A stretch of DNA of 64,000 nt from Favolaschia claudopus (Eukaryota; Basidiomycota; Agaricomycetes; Agaricales; Mycenaceae). The translations under genes were made by a program, and so were the position numbers. The stretch is taken from contig JAWWNJ010000028.1 in NCBI GenBank assembly GCA_037176885.1, positions 558,001 to 622,000 of the forward strand, given 5' to 3'. The notes beneath the pieces were generated by a model. It made no database searches and was not told the origin of the DNA. It was given only the letters and a program-made list of their open reading frames with translations. Shown here in pieces: positions 10,771 through 22,673 of the stretch (positions are counted from its first letter, which is position 1; each line of letters opens with the position of its first letter).

Positions 10771-10980
10771 TCGCTTTGATTTATCGCTTCATTCGCAATT
10801 GAACGTATTTTCTCTTTTGAGCTGTGATGAGTTGGCAGGGACACCTGAGATTCTTGTTGAATCACGTTCATGTCTCTGAATCGCGAGAAATGTGAACATT
10901 ATCAAAGGCTTTAATAATAGAGATATAAAAAAACGTTCGCCATTGGAGTATTGCTCCGAGTCGGAATACATTCGCTCTAA

Positions 10981-12486
10981 TCATGCTTCCTGGTGCGGAA
11001 TCACGACTTTCCGCCCCGTGATTTCAAACGACCTAAGCTCGTCAATGACCTTGTTGACATTCTCCAGAGGCTCGGAATGTACAACAGCTTTGATGATTCC
11101 CTAACGCGCCGCCGGATTAGAGCCAGGATTTCACCAGATACACGACTTACCTTAGCAAAAAGATCCAAGACTGCGACAAGATCGTTTCTTTGGCCGTACT
11201 CGCTAGTGATGACTGATGGAAAGAGATACCGGTCAACCTCCGAGTCACGAGCGAAAAAAGACTGACTTTGAATGCCTGATCCCACGGTGGTAAATGTGTT
11301 GAAAACAAGATTTTCCGAGCTGGCGCCAATCTGCAATGGACATACGAACAAACCCTTGGAATTAGACGAAACGAAAAACTAACCAAAACACATCGGTTCG
11401 AATTAGGAAAGTGCTCTGCATTGCCCTTCAGGGCAGCGATCGCAAGATTGAAAGCTGAAGATATATGAGTAATGGCGCTTTCAACGAGACGAAGAAATGC
11501 ATTACTTTGATTGGTTGCCACGAAATCTATTGTCGTGTCCACTGTGAAACCGGCGTTCGTTTTGTCTGTGAGTTCGATCAGGTCGAAAGCTTCCGTAGCA
11601 CCCAGCCGAAGAGCCAATTCCCGAGCAGCAGGTTTGAAGTCGCATGCGTATACTGCACAAAGAATTCAGTGACAATTTCAAGAACTGGGTCAGGCCGCCT
11701 ACCAGTTGCACCGAGATGTTTGGCATATTGAACGGCGAGGTGACCAAGCCCCCCAATTCCAAAGATCAAAACTTTGTCTCCCGGTTTGACCTAGCGAATG
11801 CAAATGACTTGTATCCCTTGATCGCGAATATAGAGAAATAAAAAAACCTGGGCGGCATGATGAACTCCTTTGTAGGCTGTAATCCCAGCGTCGCTCGCGA
11901 TAGCGGCCACCTCGTGAGGAACATTATCCGGCTACAAAGATGAGTTTTCCATGGGGCGCGGAAAAAGAAATAGGCTGCATACTACGGGGACTAGTGTGTC
12001 TTCAGTTGCAATAAGGTACTCGGCGTAAGCACCGTCCCTTCCGAGTCCCGTGCTGTTGAAAATGACCGGCTGATTATCCAACCCACGGGTGCAGCTGTCA
12101 AGTGCGAGCACCGAATAGAATTTCCCCTCCTGGATGACGTTTGCGTCGACTTTCGATCCCAACCTGGAAATCGGCATTTAGTCCGGATCTTTGAAAGCTT
12201 TCCCTGATCTTCACTTGACCGGAGTCCCGCAAGCTTCATGACCGAGGATATACTTCCGTATGTCCAGGGTGAACCCACTCAAGAGCGCTACATCGGTGTG
12301 GCATACTGCAGCTGGGATTGAGCGACACAGACTTATGGAGAGAGAAAAGAGACACGAGCCTCCGGCAGCAGCGACCTTGAGTAAAACCTCGTTGTCTGCC
12401 AGGTCACGGATAGGATAGTGCTTGTCGAATACGAGTTTCTGATTACCAGGCTGGTAAACAGCTGCTAGCATGGTCTTTGGAGTCAT
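10981..12486 (-). CDS. Zinc-dependent alcohol dehydrogenase (MDR family)
   Basis: ATG at 12486 starts MTPKTMLAAVYQPGN; TGA at 10983-10981 follows GRKVVIPHQEA. Exons separated by short introns carry the family signature in order: CHTD (catalytic zinc ligand), GHEACG (catalytic zinc and proton relay), GRDGAYAEYL, then the Rossmann fold GIGGLGHLAVQYAKHLGA, and near the end GIIKAVVHSEPLENVN. The usual four-cysteine structural zinc lobe is not obvious. The product would act in the cytosol, oxidising alcohols or reducing aldehydes with NAD(P); the substrate cannot be told from sequence. The first intron border (near 12360) does not give a clean GT-AG solution. It lies just inside the left arm and has no partner on the right. 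Confidence 0.8.
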
Positions 12487-13616
12487 TGACGTGAGTAGGA
12501 GTGGGCTGCGTGAATTGAGTGAGGGACTAGCTCCTGAAATTCAACGGTTTTATATGATCTGGGACACTGCCCATTCTTCTCTGGCCTCGAGACTCAATTC
12601 AACGGAACACTTACTTCGAGCAACCAACCTCCCCTGGCATTAGTCTGAGCGGCTCATGGAGAGGCTGGAATTGGACACTGCCTGGATGGAAATGAATTGA
12701 GTTCCTGAACAGAATATGGCTCGCCGTATTGACCGGGAGTTTCGAAACGGTTCACCCCGCACAATAGAATGGAGACTGGGCGCCCCGAGGGATAATTACG
12801 GAGCGCTCGCTGCAAGCGGGGTAGCTCAGCGAATTGCGAAGACGGATCTCTGGATCGTCTCTTGTGCATCGAATGGAACGCCGCTCGGTATGAAACTGGC
12901 TCCGGGTTGTTGTTCTTTGGTGACCGCGTACCGGTGTGTACCGGCTACACCGAAGAACACCGCCAATTCTCCAGATGTTGCTTCGGCAGTCATCATACTT
13001 GAAGGGCGCTATAGCTACCAGCTAGGTGTAATTTCTTGGCGACACGGCTGATGCGGTTAACCTGCGGGTAGCTTGTCAGCCAGCGAAGTTGTAGCGGGAG
13101 CAGGGTATATAAGTACCACCGGGAATGTCGAGTTCTTACTGGCACTCACACCATACACAGTATGAACCTCGCGTCCAGCATCCCATCCAGTGCTTGCACT
13201 GATACTTACTCATTCAGGTTTAAGGAGATCCATTTCGGTCAAGAGAATTCCCGTGAAGAATTTCTGCGATGACGCTCGGTGGGTTCAGAGAGTGTTCAGA
13301 GTCAGGCGGTGGATGGTGAACTGCGGTGAAACTTGGGTAGAACATGAAGTGTTTCGGAACTTGCCGACGCCGACATGCAGATCCCAGCCATGCAAATCCA
13401 GGCAAATCCCGAGCAGTTTTTGAGCCATGCAGATCCTGTGCAGATCCCGAGCTGATCCTCCGGTTGCATGCGTTCCGTGCAAGGTTCTGTTGAATCTGTT
13501 TACATTGTCAACCAGCAACACCTCAATTTCAAGGAAATCAACCTAGAGTTCCATCTGCCAGAGTTTTTGCCTCGTCGTGCTGACACGATAAGTATCCATT
13601 GGCTTCTGAGGTTTTT
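12487..13616. other. Intergenic; one promoter-like site with a tiny ORF
   Basis: A TATATAAG box at 13106-13113 lies about 50 bp upstream of an ATG at 13162 that opens a 36-codon frame (MNLASSIPSS...) ending at 13272. No similarity is recognised and it may be part of a longer spliced gene or nothing. The remainder, including the CAGATCC-rich tract at 13375-13450, shows no gene. Confidence 0.3.
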
Positions 13617-14663
13617 TCATCGTTGACCTATCTGACAAGACCAAGTCACAGGAGCTATCCAGCGTAAATCCGAGAAGTTTTCGCTAGGCTTGAACAGTTC
13701 AGTGACGCCCTGAAAAAATAACATCATTCGAGGCTCAAATTGAGGACCCTTACCGTCGAAAATGGCGAGGAGTGTACCAAACTCAAGATGGATTTATCTT
13801 CTTCAAGCTTTGCCTGTATTTCAGCTCGGTTGAAGCGTACACCAGGTCAGTGTTGTGCCTAAGCCCTAAGCCCTAGAGGGTCTCTAAGGCCTAAGGCCTT
13901 AGCCTAAGCCCTATGATAGGGCTTAGCGTGCGGCCGGATTTTTGAAATTTATTGCTAAGGCCTTAGAGACCCCCACGTGCCGCTGACAAAAACTACTTAG
14001 GCATTGATTGCCGCAGCACAGCCGGGATGGCAAACTCTTCTCACCCTTCTCAGATGCCTGCCGACGCACCTGAAGGGCACCCAGCTAACAGCCCGAGCAT
14101 TGATGGTGGGTAGTTCAATATTGTTGTGCTGTGAACTATTAACAATAGGTAATTCCGGAAGGATTTTTTTCCCTTGACAAGTCAGAATCTGAAGTCAGAT
14201 AGCCTTGGGGCAGGGAATACTACAGTCTCGAGTGCTCAGGGAAGCAACAGAGAAGCGTTGGGAAATGAGAATATCTTTTTCTAAAAATTTCCTTTTTTGG
14301 GGGTTCTAAGCCCCCTAAGCCCTTAGAGGCTCTAAGCCCTAAGGCCTATGCTAAGGCCTAAGGGCTTAGAGTGCCGGGGGGTCGTAAACTAAGGCCTTAG
14401 GCACATCACTGGTACACCTTGGTCGAGATTCTCAACCCTCATCTCGGCAATTACAACTTTGTCTGGGACAACCTGGAGCGGGAGCGCCCAACACGTGTTG
14501 GTTGTTCTTCCGTCAAACGCTGGGGATTATCCATAGCGACCACCGTTATCCGTAGCACTCTGTGATTTTACTGTGAGTTCAACGCTTCATCCACAGTCCG
14601 CCCTTGCGTTGCAAGTTTGAAATTGAACGGTTCGAAGTCGACTTGGAGCAAATTTGAAGCCAT
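13617..14663 (-). pseudogene. Unknown gene disrupted by a MITE
   Basis: On the minus strand, ATG at 14663 begins MASNLLQVDFEPFNFKLATQ. A second exon-like frame to the left reads WALPLQVVPDKVV and EMRVENLDQ and runs straight into the MITE at 14411. If 13844-14418 is removed, the frame continues without a break into GVRFNRAEIQAKLEEDK and SILSLVHSSPFST. A 45-nt intron (GTAAGG to TTTCAG, near 13750-13705) then leads to VTELFKPSENFSDLRW and a TGA at 13619-13617. The first intron does not join cleanly in frame, so there may be a second lesion. Family unknown. It is divergent from the EH-like gene, with 249 bp between the two start codons. Confidence 0.55.
13848..14411. mobile_element. hAT-type MITE (about 564 bp) with subterminal TAAGGCCTTA repeats
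   Basis: The left end CAGTGTTGTGCCTAAG and the reverse complement of the right end, CAGTGATGTGCCTAAG, differ at one base. CAGTG termini are typical of hAT elements. GTACACC occurs at 13837-13843 and again at 14412-14418, consistent with a target-site duplication of 7-8 bp, although four extra bases separate the left copy from the end. Both ends are packed with palindromic TAAGGCCTTA and TAAGCCCTA words (13860-13960 and 14300-14400). No transposase frame is present, so it would need one in trans. Confidence 0.65.
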
Positions 14664-14912
14664 GCGGTGATTTTCCTACTCGTGGCCAGATTTTCTTGGA
14701 CAATAGAGAACGTTGCAAGAGGAATATGAGGGAATACGTTGCAACTCCTTGGATTTCATGTTTCAGCCGTCTCTAACGTCGTTGAGCGCGATGATGGTGG
14801 GAAAAGCGGTAAATCAAATCGTGATGGATGTGTATGGCAGTGTTATGCTGCGGTCACCGCAGGGCCGGCGGCGCAGTGGCTTGGCAAACTTGTTCTGCTA
14901 CTTCGACGTTCT

Positions 14913-16560
14913 ATGCGTCCTCTCAGTCTCCATTCCTCTGCCCTCAACGATGCCGAATACACTTTGTTCACCGAGAATCTATCTTCTATCGTCGACTCCG
15001 ACGGCGACCCCGAAGCCCAGGCGTTGACAATACGAGAAGTCCGTGCTTGGATGCGTGGTCGATATCCCGCGATTCCTGCTGCCACCATCGACAAGGTAGG
15101 TCGGTGTATTGTGTGCTCGAATGGATCTCACAACTATATTGTAGATTTTGGCCCTCTTTCCTTCCAAGGATGGTATCAGCGGTGCTGAATTCTTTGCCGC
15201 ACTTCGCCTCGTGTTGCATGTCGAAGCTGGGAAAGACGTGGATAGAGCTCTGGCTTTCGTTCAGGGTGAGGCGCATCTTCAAAATATTCAAGGATCAACG
15301 ATCTAAGGCTTCGCTCCAGTTCATCCAGATTCTACACCGGCTATCGCAACTGCACCCGCAATCGCAAGTTCTTCGCTTTCACAAGGACTTGCCACTCCTG
15401 CAGACGAAGCGGTACATGCTGCCACACCGCAAAGGCACAATCCCTTTCTCCCTCCCACACCATCTCTTACTCGTTCGAAAACTGCGCCGCCTGCTCCCGC
15501 ACCTGTTCTTCCTCCCCGGCGGACAGTCCCCGCACCATCTGCGCCGGTACCGCCGCCGCGGCATCCACCTCTGCCACCGCGTTCACTAAGTCCCCCCAAG
15601 CCTTCAACACCTGCCCATATCACTTCTACACTCATGAAGCAAAGTTTACAAGCATCGAAGACAGGTCAATGGCTAAAGCAGGGCCAAGCTCGACTAGAGC
15701 AGGAACGTGTTCTTCAGGTCCTTCGAAGTTCCTCCAGCACCCCTCGTCCTGCAGCTGCAACCTCAAACGAGACTGACTATATGTCTGCTTCTGCTTCGTC
15801 CTCAGACGGTAGCCGAGGGAATCCACCATCTATTCCCCTCAGTGCTAGTTCACTAGAGCAAGTAGCTCTTGCTTCTCCGTCTAACTCTCTCCAACGTGCT
15901 TTCGACGACGCTTACAAAGACCGCGAGCCTCCACCCACTCACCCCGATCGCAAATCCGCCCCACCATCCGTCATCTCCTCCCGCGCCTCCGCCTCTTCAG
16001 GCTCCTCTTCTCGCGCACATCCCCAGCCGTCCCCCGAGCGCGAGAAACCGCGTCCACCCCCCAAACCGCGGTCACTTACGTCCTCCATGCACGCTCCCAT
16101 CTCCCCATTCGATCCTCCCACCCCGCAAACGCGTCTGACGCGCTCGCACTCCCTGCGCCCCTCGCCACCGCCGCCTACCGCCCGCGCAGGCCGCGTGCGC
16201 CCCGAAAGCGTACACGCCCTCCTCGGCAACCTGGGTTCATTGCGGCTTGCCGAGTCGCCTTTCGGCGACCCTGTACGGCCGCACCGTGCGCGGCCGGAGG
16301 AACGCGAGTCGCTCGTTTCGCGCAGGCAGGCTGATGAGGATGAGTCGGACTCGGATTCGGATGACGAGGAGTGGGTTGGGGTGCGGAGGTTTGAGGATTC
16401 GGATGGGGATTCGAATTCGCCGGATATGGCTGGTGTGGGCGGGAGGAGGAGGCCTGCGAGGCAGGATACAATTACGCCACGGACAACGGCGACAACACGG
16501 GAGCGGGACTCCCTGAAGTGGCCTGTGGATGTCGAGGGGGAGGGGTGGCGGCCGCTGTGA
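14913..16560 (+). CDS. EF-hand/EH-domain-like protein with long proline/serine-rich tail (518 aa)
   Basis: Exons 14913-15095, 15145-15265 and 15308-16560, with introns of 49 and 42 nt, give one frame of 518 codons. Residues about 10-100 look like an EH domain, a pair of EF-hands: EYTLFTENLSSIVDSDGD, TIREVRAWMRGRYP, ILALFPSKDGISGAEFFAAL and LRLVLHVEAG. The rest is low complexity: proline-rich (VPPPRHPPLPPRS), with one NPF motif (RHNPFLPP), serine-rich stretches and an acidic run DESDSDSDDEEW near residue 440. EH domains bind NPF motifs in endocytosis and actin regulation; an adaptor role is inferred. An upstream open frame begins at about 14739, so an earlier start is possible. The gene appears intact and non-repetitive, unlike its neighbours. 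Confidence 0.7.
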
Positions 16561-16867
16561 TAGACCATTTTAGACGAACCGTGTGGGTTCATGCGGTATC
16601 GGACGTTGGGTTTCGTCTGTGTGTATAAAATAACATTGTAATCATTGCAGCTGTATTCATTGATCGGTCACTGATGTCTCTCGTCAAGGTGTGGGCTGCG
16701 CATTTGCGGAGAGGATGCATTCCATTGGTGATAGCATTTCCAGGTTTCGAATATCCTCTTAGAGTCGGAATCGGGACTATCCGGGCTTCCATAAAAGGAA
16801 ATGCCAGTTGGTCGCCCGAATCTCATCCTCTCTCTCTTTCCCACCACCACCTGGCACCTGCAGCATC

Positions 16868-18551
16868 ATGCAGCGAGCACCAAGACACACTATCACTCGC
16901 TCTCTTCCGCATCCTGGAGCCGCTTCCCGCTTAAGCACCGAAGTTCACAAGATGGTACAAAGATTCGATTCTTCACCATCTGCCGCCGACTCCTTCTTAC
17001 CACGAGAGTAGATCCTGGAATCCTGCTCTCCCGCAGATCTCGTTATATTGAATCAAGTCCCTTTTTTTCGCCATGTCCTGAACGCCAATCCCGACATCTG
17101 GTCGACTGCTCGAACGGCTCTCCGGATTCCACCGCCCGATTTCGGTTTTACGGAGCTGCAGCATGCGAAGAGGTTGTTTGAAGGGGGGAGAGTGCTCGGT
17201 GAGTTGGCTCGTGTCATCAGGGACTTCTTCTTGAATTCAATAAAGGTCTGTTTTTCGTACACCGCCGAGCCCATCCTGTCGTTCAGTCTTCGCATTCGCT
17301 GCTGCACGGTGAGTGCCACGCGTTCCTCCCACGGCGGACAACTCGTTGTCACCTGCGGATTCGGACGCGTCTGTCCTCATGTTGTCACCTGCAAGTCCTT
17401 TGCTTGAAGACAATCATTCGGACAAAGAAATGGGCGGCGGACAATCAATTGGACAAAGAACCGAGCAAAGGACAAGCAAGGGACACCACAGGTGACAATC
17501 GCGTCTAAATCTGCAGGTGACAGCGATTTGTCCGCCGTGTCCAGCTGCGCTCGAATGTTGGTTGCTGACAACCTCTACTATCTGGCAGGGTTGCAAGGGC
17601 AAGGTGTATCGGTACGCACTTTGCGCGTTGATATCGAATGTTGTCACTCAGCTTGCGATTCGCGCGCTAGTACACTGCGGGGCTTGAAGACCATCTCGTA
17701 CGCTGAGATATCAGTTGCGTCCGCAATCAACTGGGCTCCATACCAATCTGTTTCCTCGGGGTATCTAATTCGCTACAACGACCTCGCCTTTGTAAACGAA
17801 TGCTATCGCATAGTACGCGAGCGGGATGACATAGCGGTAAAGTTCCTTTTTCTCAACTTCACGCCAAGCTTACTACCATCTTCGCTCAAGACTGAATTAG
17901 ATATTGTCACCCACATTGCTGATCAATCCGAGGTCTGAACTACATCGCTTTTTTTAAGACATTCATTGACGTAGCCTTGGGGCGCTTAGTCGTGTTTAGC
18001 ACTTGAGGAATGGCAGTCTGCATATCCAGAGTTAAAGGCTGAGGTCGCGGCCTTGAACGAGCAATTGTGAGTTGAACTAGTCCCTTTGGAATGTTTCAAC
18101 AGCATGACAACATCTGTTCTCCAAGCTTGCGCCAGTTCGCATTCGACAATCGCGTCAAATATGCCAAGATGATGGCCGCCCCATACCTTTCTCGCGTCTT
18201 TCACGCTTATAATCGCGATTTGGTCCTCATGGATGGAACGCCCGGTACGATTTGATAGTCTTCCCCCGCACTCAATTTCACACTTTACCGAAGCATGGAA
18301 CATAATTTGCCACAAAGTTCTGTCAGAAGTGACCTCAAAAGCAAACATGCCCGCCCAGGTTGGTAAACCGACTTTGCCGCGCAATCGGGAAGGAAGTGGT
18401 TGCCCGCGATGCCCTCCGGATAGCGTGGGTCGTCAACTTACCGACAAGTTGATGTTGTACATTCATAATCTGGTCATGTAAGTCCTGCATTTGTAAACGA
18501 TGTGAAGCGTCTTCGGGAACTGACGTCGGGGTTTATAGGCACACTGCTTAA
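16868..18551 (+). CDS. Gene A, copy 2: F-box-like protein, spacer copy
   Basis: Exon 1 (16868-16954, 29 codons) ends TEVHKM. Intron 16955-17011 joins it to ILESCSPADLVILNQ, followed by FFRHVLNANPDIWSTARTAL, IPPPDFG and KRLFEGG. This matches copies 1 and 3 residue for residue in its key positions, with the first intron at the same place. The third intron (17309-17587) is enlarged to 279 nt by a 210-bp inverted-repeat insertion. Further exons read INWAPYQSVSSGYL, then GCPRCPPDS and RQLTDKL, and the last mini-exon gives MHTA before TAA at 18549-18551. One cysteine of the post-F-box cysteine pair seen in copy 3 seems lost. The middle exon borders are approximate. Confidence 0.55.
17330..17539. 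mobile_element. 210-bp MITE-like insertion in an intron of gene A copy 2
   Basis: Positions 17330-17369 and the reverse complement of 17500-17539 match over 40 bp with few differences (CACGGCGGACAA, TCACCTGC and GACGCG are shared). The interior repeats GGACAA and TCACCTGC words. Removing it leaves an intron of 69 nt, a normal size here. At most a 3-bp flanking duplication (TCC) is visible, so the superfamily is unknown. Confidence 0.5.
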
Positions 18552-18720
18552 CACGTTTTATCATCGGAGGGAATAAATTCAAGTGCAGACAGACTATTAC
18601 ATCCTTCATTAGTATCCAGTTCAATTACCTTGTTGTACCAATTTCGCCAATGTAGAGAACCAAGGCCGCTTTTACCTAAGATCATATCAAAGTCGTGGCC
18701 TTGCTCTCTCGTCTTTACCC

Positions 18721-19214
18721 ATGCCTAGCACGCAACCTCCGAACGACTATTTGGCGCCTTCGGTGCCTGAGGAAGACAAACTTCTCAACCAAGTTCATGC
18801 TCTGAGAACGAGGATTGCCGGAGCCAGGGTCAGGGAGAAGGTCGAGAACGATGCCCAGATCGCACTCGCAAGAAAAGAGGCTGATTGGGACGCCAACGTG
18901 GCGGCCATGTCGACCCAAGGTGCGTCTTGCCACTGAAAATACCTGCTCTGAGTCTGCTTTGTGACCTCACTGCATATCGCGCAGAGCATTTTCCTGACCT
19001 CCATTACGATGCGCTCTCTGAGCGGTCGAAAAGCTACGGAAAGGACCGCTCTATTGCCCATCCGCCTCCAGACATTCCAGCTGCCGGTGCTTCTTCAGGA
19101 TGGTCACAAAGAGACAAAGGGTCCAATCCGAGCAGGACTATAGTTGTCAAACTTCCCGGGTCCAAGACGAAAGCCAACAATGCTGCACCCACCGGCGAGA
19201 CATTCCATCATTAG
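18721..19214 (+). CDS. Gene B, copy 2: coiled-coil protein (142 aa)
   Basis: Exons 18721-18919 and 18985-19214, phase-1 intron of 65 nt, total 143 codons. Residues about 15-60 form a charged heptad-like helix with EEDKLLNQVHALRTRI and ALARKEADWDANVAAM. The second exon is polar, with HPPPDIPAAGASSGWSQRD and TIVVKLPGSKTKANN. Copies 1 and 3 share the coiled coil and a phase-1 intron at the same relative place, but little sequence beyond that. It lies 170 bp after gene A copy 2 and converges on gene C copy 2, the same order as on the right arm. No known family was recognised. Confidence 0.6.
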
Positions 19215-19374
19215 CTTTTCACGGGCGAAATTGACAGCATTCACAGGCTCGGCTGGGGCTTAGATGGTTAGACTTAGATGCTGGAGCAAAGCAGCGCGAT
19301 AGAAAGTCTGTTTGCCGTTCCTCATTGACGGTCTCAGCTGCTTACGGTCCGATAGTAGCAGAATAGATTGAATG

Positions 19375-19989
19375 TTACATGACTGAAAGAAAGTGTTCAC
19401 AAGCCAGTCGCCTTCCCCCTCCCCCCGAGCTTTTTCGCCAACGTGGCTTGATACCAGTCTGAGGATGTTAAATCAGTCACTGAGGATGGGCAAGGACCAT
19501 TGGAGACATACCGCCGTGACAGAGCGTGGTTTCGAGGCGCGTTTTTGCTTGGTTGCTTCCACCACCGCAAGATTTCTATAGATCCGATCTTGCTGCATTC
19601 GAACTTGTTCTATGACTCGTTGTAAGCGGCCAGTTTTCGAGGACATACATAGATGAGCACTCACGGTATTTGGTGGGTGGGCGGGAAAACATTCCATCAT
19701 AGAACTGTTTCTTCAGCATCGTTGCCCTTTGAATGGTCGCCAAGTTCTCCTCGGAAGCCTGGCGTGCCTTTGCGTCTGCGTCTTTGGCTGCCTCCTCGAG
19801 ATCAGACACATGTTGCTTGAGGTGGTACATAAGGGATTGATGAAGTCGCGTAGCCAGCTTGATCGCGTCTCGCAAGGTTTCTGGGGACGCGGCGGAATCT
19901 TGAGCAATGCTGCTGAGGTGCTTGAGCTCCTTGCTTGTGAGAGGAGTTGTCTCGCCAGGTATAGAAGTGGTGTGCGAGGTAGATGTCAT
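19375..19989 (-). CDS. Gene C, copy 2: small coiled-coil protein (168 aa)
   Basis: Exons 19989-19665, 19609-19512 and 19458-19375, introns of 55 and 53 nt. Exon lengths (325, 98 and 84 nt) and intron phases (1 then 0) parallel copies 1 and 3. The N-terminal pattern is TPLTSKELKHLSSIAQ followed by SPETLRDAIKLATRL. A long helix with HVSDLEEAAKDADAKARQ and RATMLKKQFYDGMF follows, and the C-terminus is basic (KPRWRKSSGGGGRR). An in-frame upstream extension exists, but the ATG at 19989 matches the start of the other copies. It converges on gene B copy 2. Confidence 0.6.
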
Positions 19990-20064
19990 GGGAGCCAGAG
20001 GTATAAGGTGGGCGTGGAAGTGCGGTACGGCGGATGAAGCGGGGTGGTGGTAGTTGAAGACCAA

Positions 20065-21060
20065 GGGACTCGATTATGTCACCAAAAGTATCGATTGCCT
20101 TTTTGAGACATCAGCGAAAGACACGCAGACATATAAAACTAAGTAGAAAAAAAGTCTTGACAGAGTCGATTGATTCGGAAAAAAAGCATCGCTGCGGCAC
20201 AGATTGGGTTCGCAACGACTCGTAGGATTGAAAACAGCAATGATAACAAAAAACGGTCAGGACTCAGTTTGGCCGCTGTGTCCGATTTTTCGAGCCGCCA
20301 ATAGGCGTAGTGCGCAATTGTCTTCCGAAAGAGCGTTGCAGAGAATGCAATTGGGGGGTGGCGTTAGACGACAACGAGAAGAGAAATTTTGCAGCCGATC
20401 TTTTGCACAGTGGCAAGTGCAAGATGGTGTATCCCCTAGTGTAGTCAAAGTCTAGGAAGAACTTGCGATTCGATACTTGGCGCTTAGCGCGCAGGTGTAT
20501 GCCTCATGAACAGACAAGTGAGGCAACTCTCCCACCGTAAAACATGGTGCGTATTTTCATGAACCGGTGCTTGGAGTTCTGTGAACGGAAGAGGTTCATA
20601 TCGCATCTATTTGTCGAACCTTGGGTAGTCTCACCGTCGAACTCTGCAGCATTCCGAATCACCCAACATACACTGAAATGCTGATGCCCGTCTTGGACTG
20701 CCCTAATTCCTCGAACATTTGGGTGGGTGTAAACAGTTCTACCGTTGGGTTTGGCAGGGAGAGGAACTAATCAGACAGCATTCAAGAGCAGGCTTCAGAG
20801 TGAGTCATCGACTTCAAGGAATTATGGGACTAGGTAAGAGAGCGTTGTTGGAGCGTTGCGAGAGCGCGTGGCAGCTGTGGGAGGTTCGCTGGCCCGGTCC
20901 GGCCCGCCGAATCGGAAGGCTTGCTTTGTATTGAACTTACCGGATTCCTTCTCAGTCCTTTCTCAATCTCCCCCAAACTCATCCCTGGTGGCTCTGAAAT
21001 ACGTGACTCGCTAGTGCTGATTCGGTTGTGATACAGTAACAGAAAATATATTGGAGGAGT
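20065..21060. other. No gene seen
   Basis: Between gene C copy 2 and repeat copy 3 there are only short frames without family features or plausible splice patterns, in either strand. Confidence 0.5.
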
Positions 21061-22430
21061 CGTGGTTATTACAAAAGCAAAATTTCGCACTCTTGGTCGA
21101 CTCCGAGGAATCTCAAGCCCAGGAGGCCACGACAAGGCGGTGCGAGGGCTGCTGACCCACTCCCAGGGAACTATCTACAGGGAAAAGAAGAAGGAAAATG
21201 GATATGAAAACACAAGGGCGAAAGAAAGAAAAGCCCAAGTGGTCTACGTAAAAAACAGGGAGAATGGCAGAAAAAAACAAGAGGTAGGACAGAAGAATAA
21301 GGTCGAGGCCGTCCGGAAGTCTCGATGAGGTGAAGTCAGAGATTTGAAGACAAAGAAATGGATTCGACTCACCGGTCGATAGAGGCGGCAAGCAATGGAC
21401 GATTCCAGAACACACCGTTTCAAAGAGGCGACGGAGCACGGCTCGGTCCACAGACGGGAGGTCATCACGGATTCCGGTCTCCCCCAGGCGTATGTGAACC
21501 TTCCTGCGTCTCGAGTCAGAGCACCCTCGGCCGTGCATGCGCTGCGGTCCCAATCTAATGGTCGGGCCATTATTTGAAAGCGCGCCTCGCTATGCTCCGG
21601 TGAGGGACATGTACCCGACCCTGAGGGACACAATAACAAGTCGAAAGGCGGCCAGGGGTCTGAATGAAATGGAAGTCAGAAGATTGAAGACAAGAAGGTA
21701 AATCGGGCTCACCAATCGATAGAGGCACCAAGCAATGGACGATTCCAGAACACACCGTTTCAAGGAGGCGACGGAGCACGGCTCGGTCCACAGACGGGAA
21801 GTCATCACGGATTCCGGTCTCCCCCAGGCGTATGTGAACCTTCCTGCGTCTCGAGTCAGAGCACCCTCGGCCGTGCATGCGCTGCGGTTCCAATCTAATG
21901 GTCGAGCCATCATTTGAAAGCGCGCCTCGCTATGCTCCGGTGAAGGATATGTACCCGACTCCTACAACGTCAATGTCGGTTTCTGGATCGCACAATCTCA
22001 GCAACGGTATACAGCTCAGCAGAGGTCTAGCTCACCGATACGTGGTCGCGTCGTCGGAGAACCCTAGAGGTTGGCGGCGTTGCGATTCTGCAAGACACTT
22101 CAGCGTAAAGGGAACGAATCGGCTGCACTCACTTGTTGTCGCACCCTCTGTTGGAGGAGGGAGCGAGTTCGCTGGAGATTAGGCTGGGGGTGCTGTTTAA
22201 TTTATACCTTTGGAGGGATGCTGGGAACCGCAATCTCAAACACGGATGTAAATTTACATCCGCTGTGCAAAGTGCAATTAATGCAAATTCGTGGGCAAAT
22301 TCGCTACTCATTGGCTGGCGGAAAACACATGCTCGAGCACATCGATCGTTTGTCGGCGTTCGCGGTTGCTTTGGCCACGGCGGTACGCCAGTCCTCGACT
22401 GAGTCGACTCGAATTTGAAGGTAATCAACT
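21060..22430 (-). repeat. Tandem-unit repeat, copy 3 (two units)
   Basis: Reverse-strand partner of copy 2. The terminal block lies near 21085-21110. Two unit markers (TACCCGAC on the plus strand) at about 21612 and 21953 are 341 bp apart. The leader exons and the palindrome/TATA block lie to the right. Homology with copy 2 continues upstream of the palindrome to about 22430, including a GTTAACATGTA word. Confidence 0.6.
22198..22262 (-). promoter_or_regulatory. Palindrome plus TATA box of repeat copy 3
   Basis: The 20-bp palindrome lies at 22243-22262 and the reverse complement of TATAAATTA at 22198-22206. Geometry is as in the other three copies, directed to the left. Confidence 0.65.
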
Positions 22431-22673
22431 TGAAATATTTACATGTTAACAGAGAGACCAACCTCTAGTGAACGAGACCAAGCCTCTATGTAGATACTTG
22501 TATTTATTTTTATGCTGAATTCACGCATCTTGCGAGTGAAATGTCACCCTGGTCGAAGGTCGAGGTTGGCAAGAATGACCGTTGCCAGATAAGGAAACTA
22601 TCGCGTCGCGTCGGGATTTAAATTTGCCGAGTTCAAACGTCCTTCTTTCTTACGCCCATCATCTACCAGTAGT

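Noticed and set aside
13860..14400. TAAGCCCTA-like words resembling telomere repeats (TTAGGG)n
   Set aside because: The words are irregular and palindromic, and are bounded by hAT-type ends inside a gene, so they are MITE subterminal repeats rather than an internal telomere tract.
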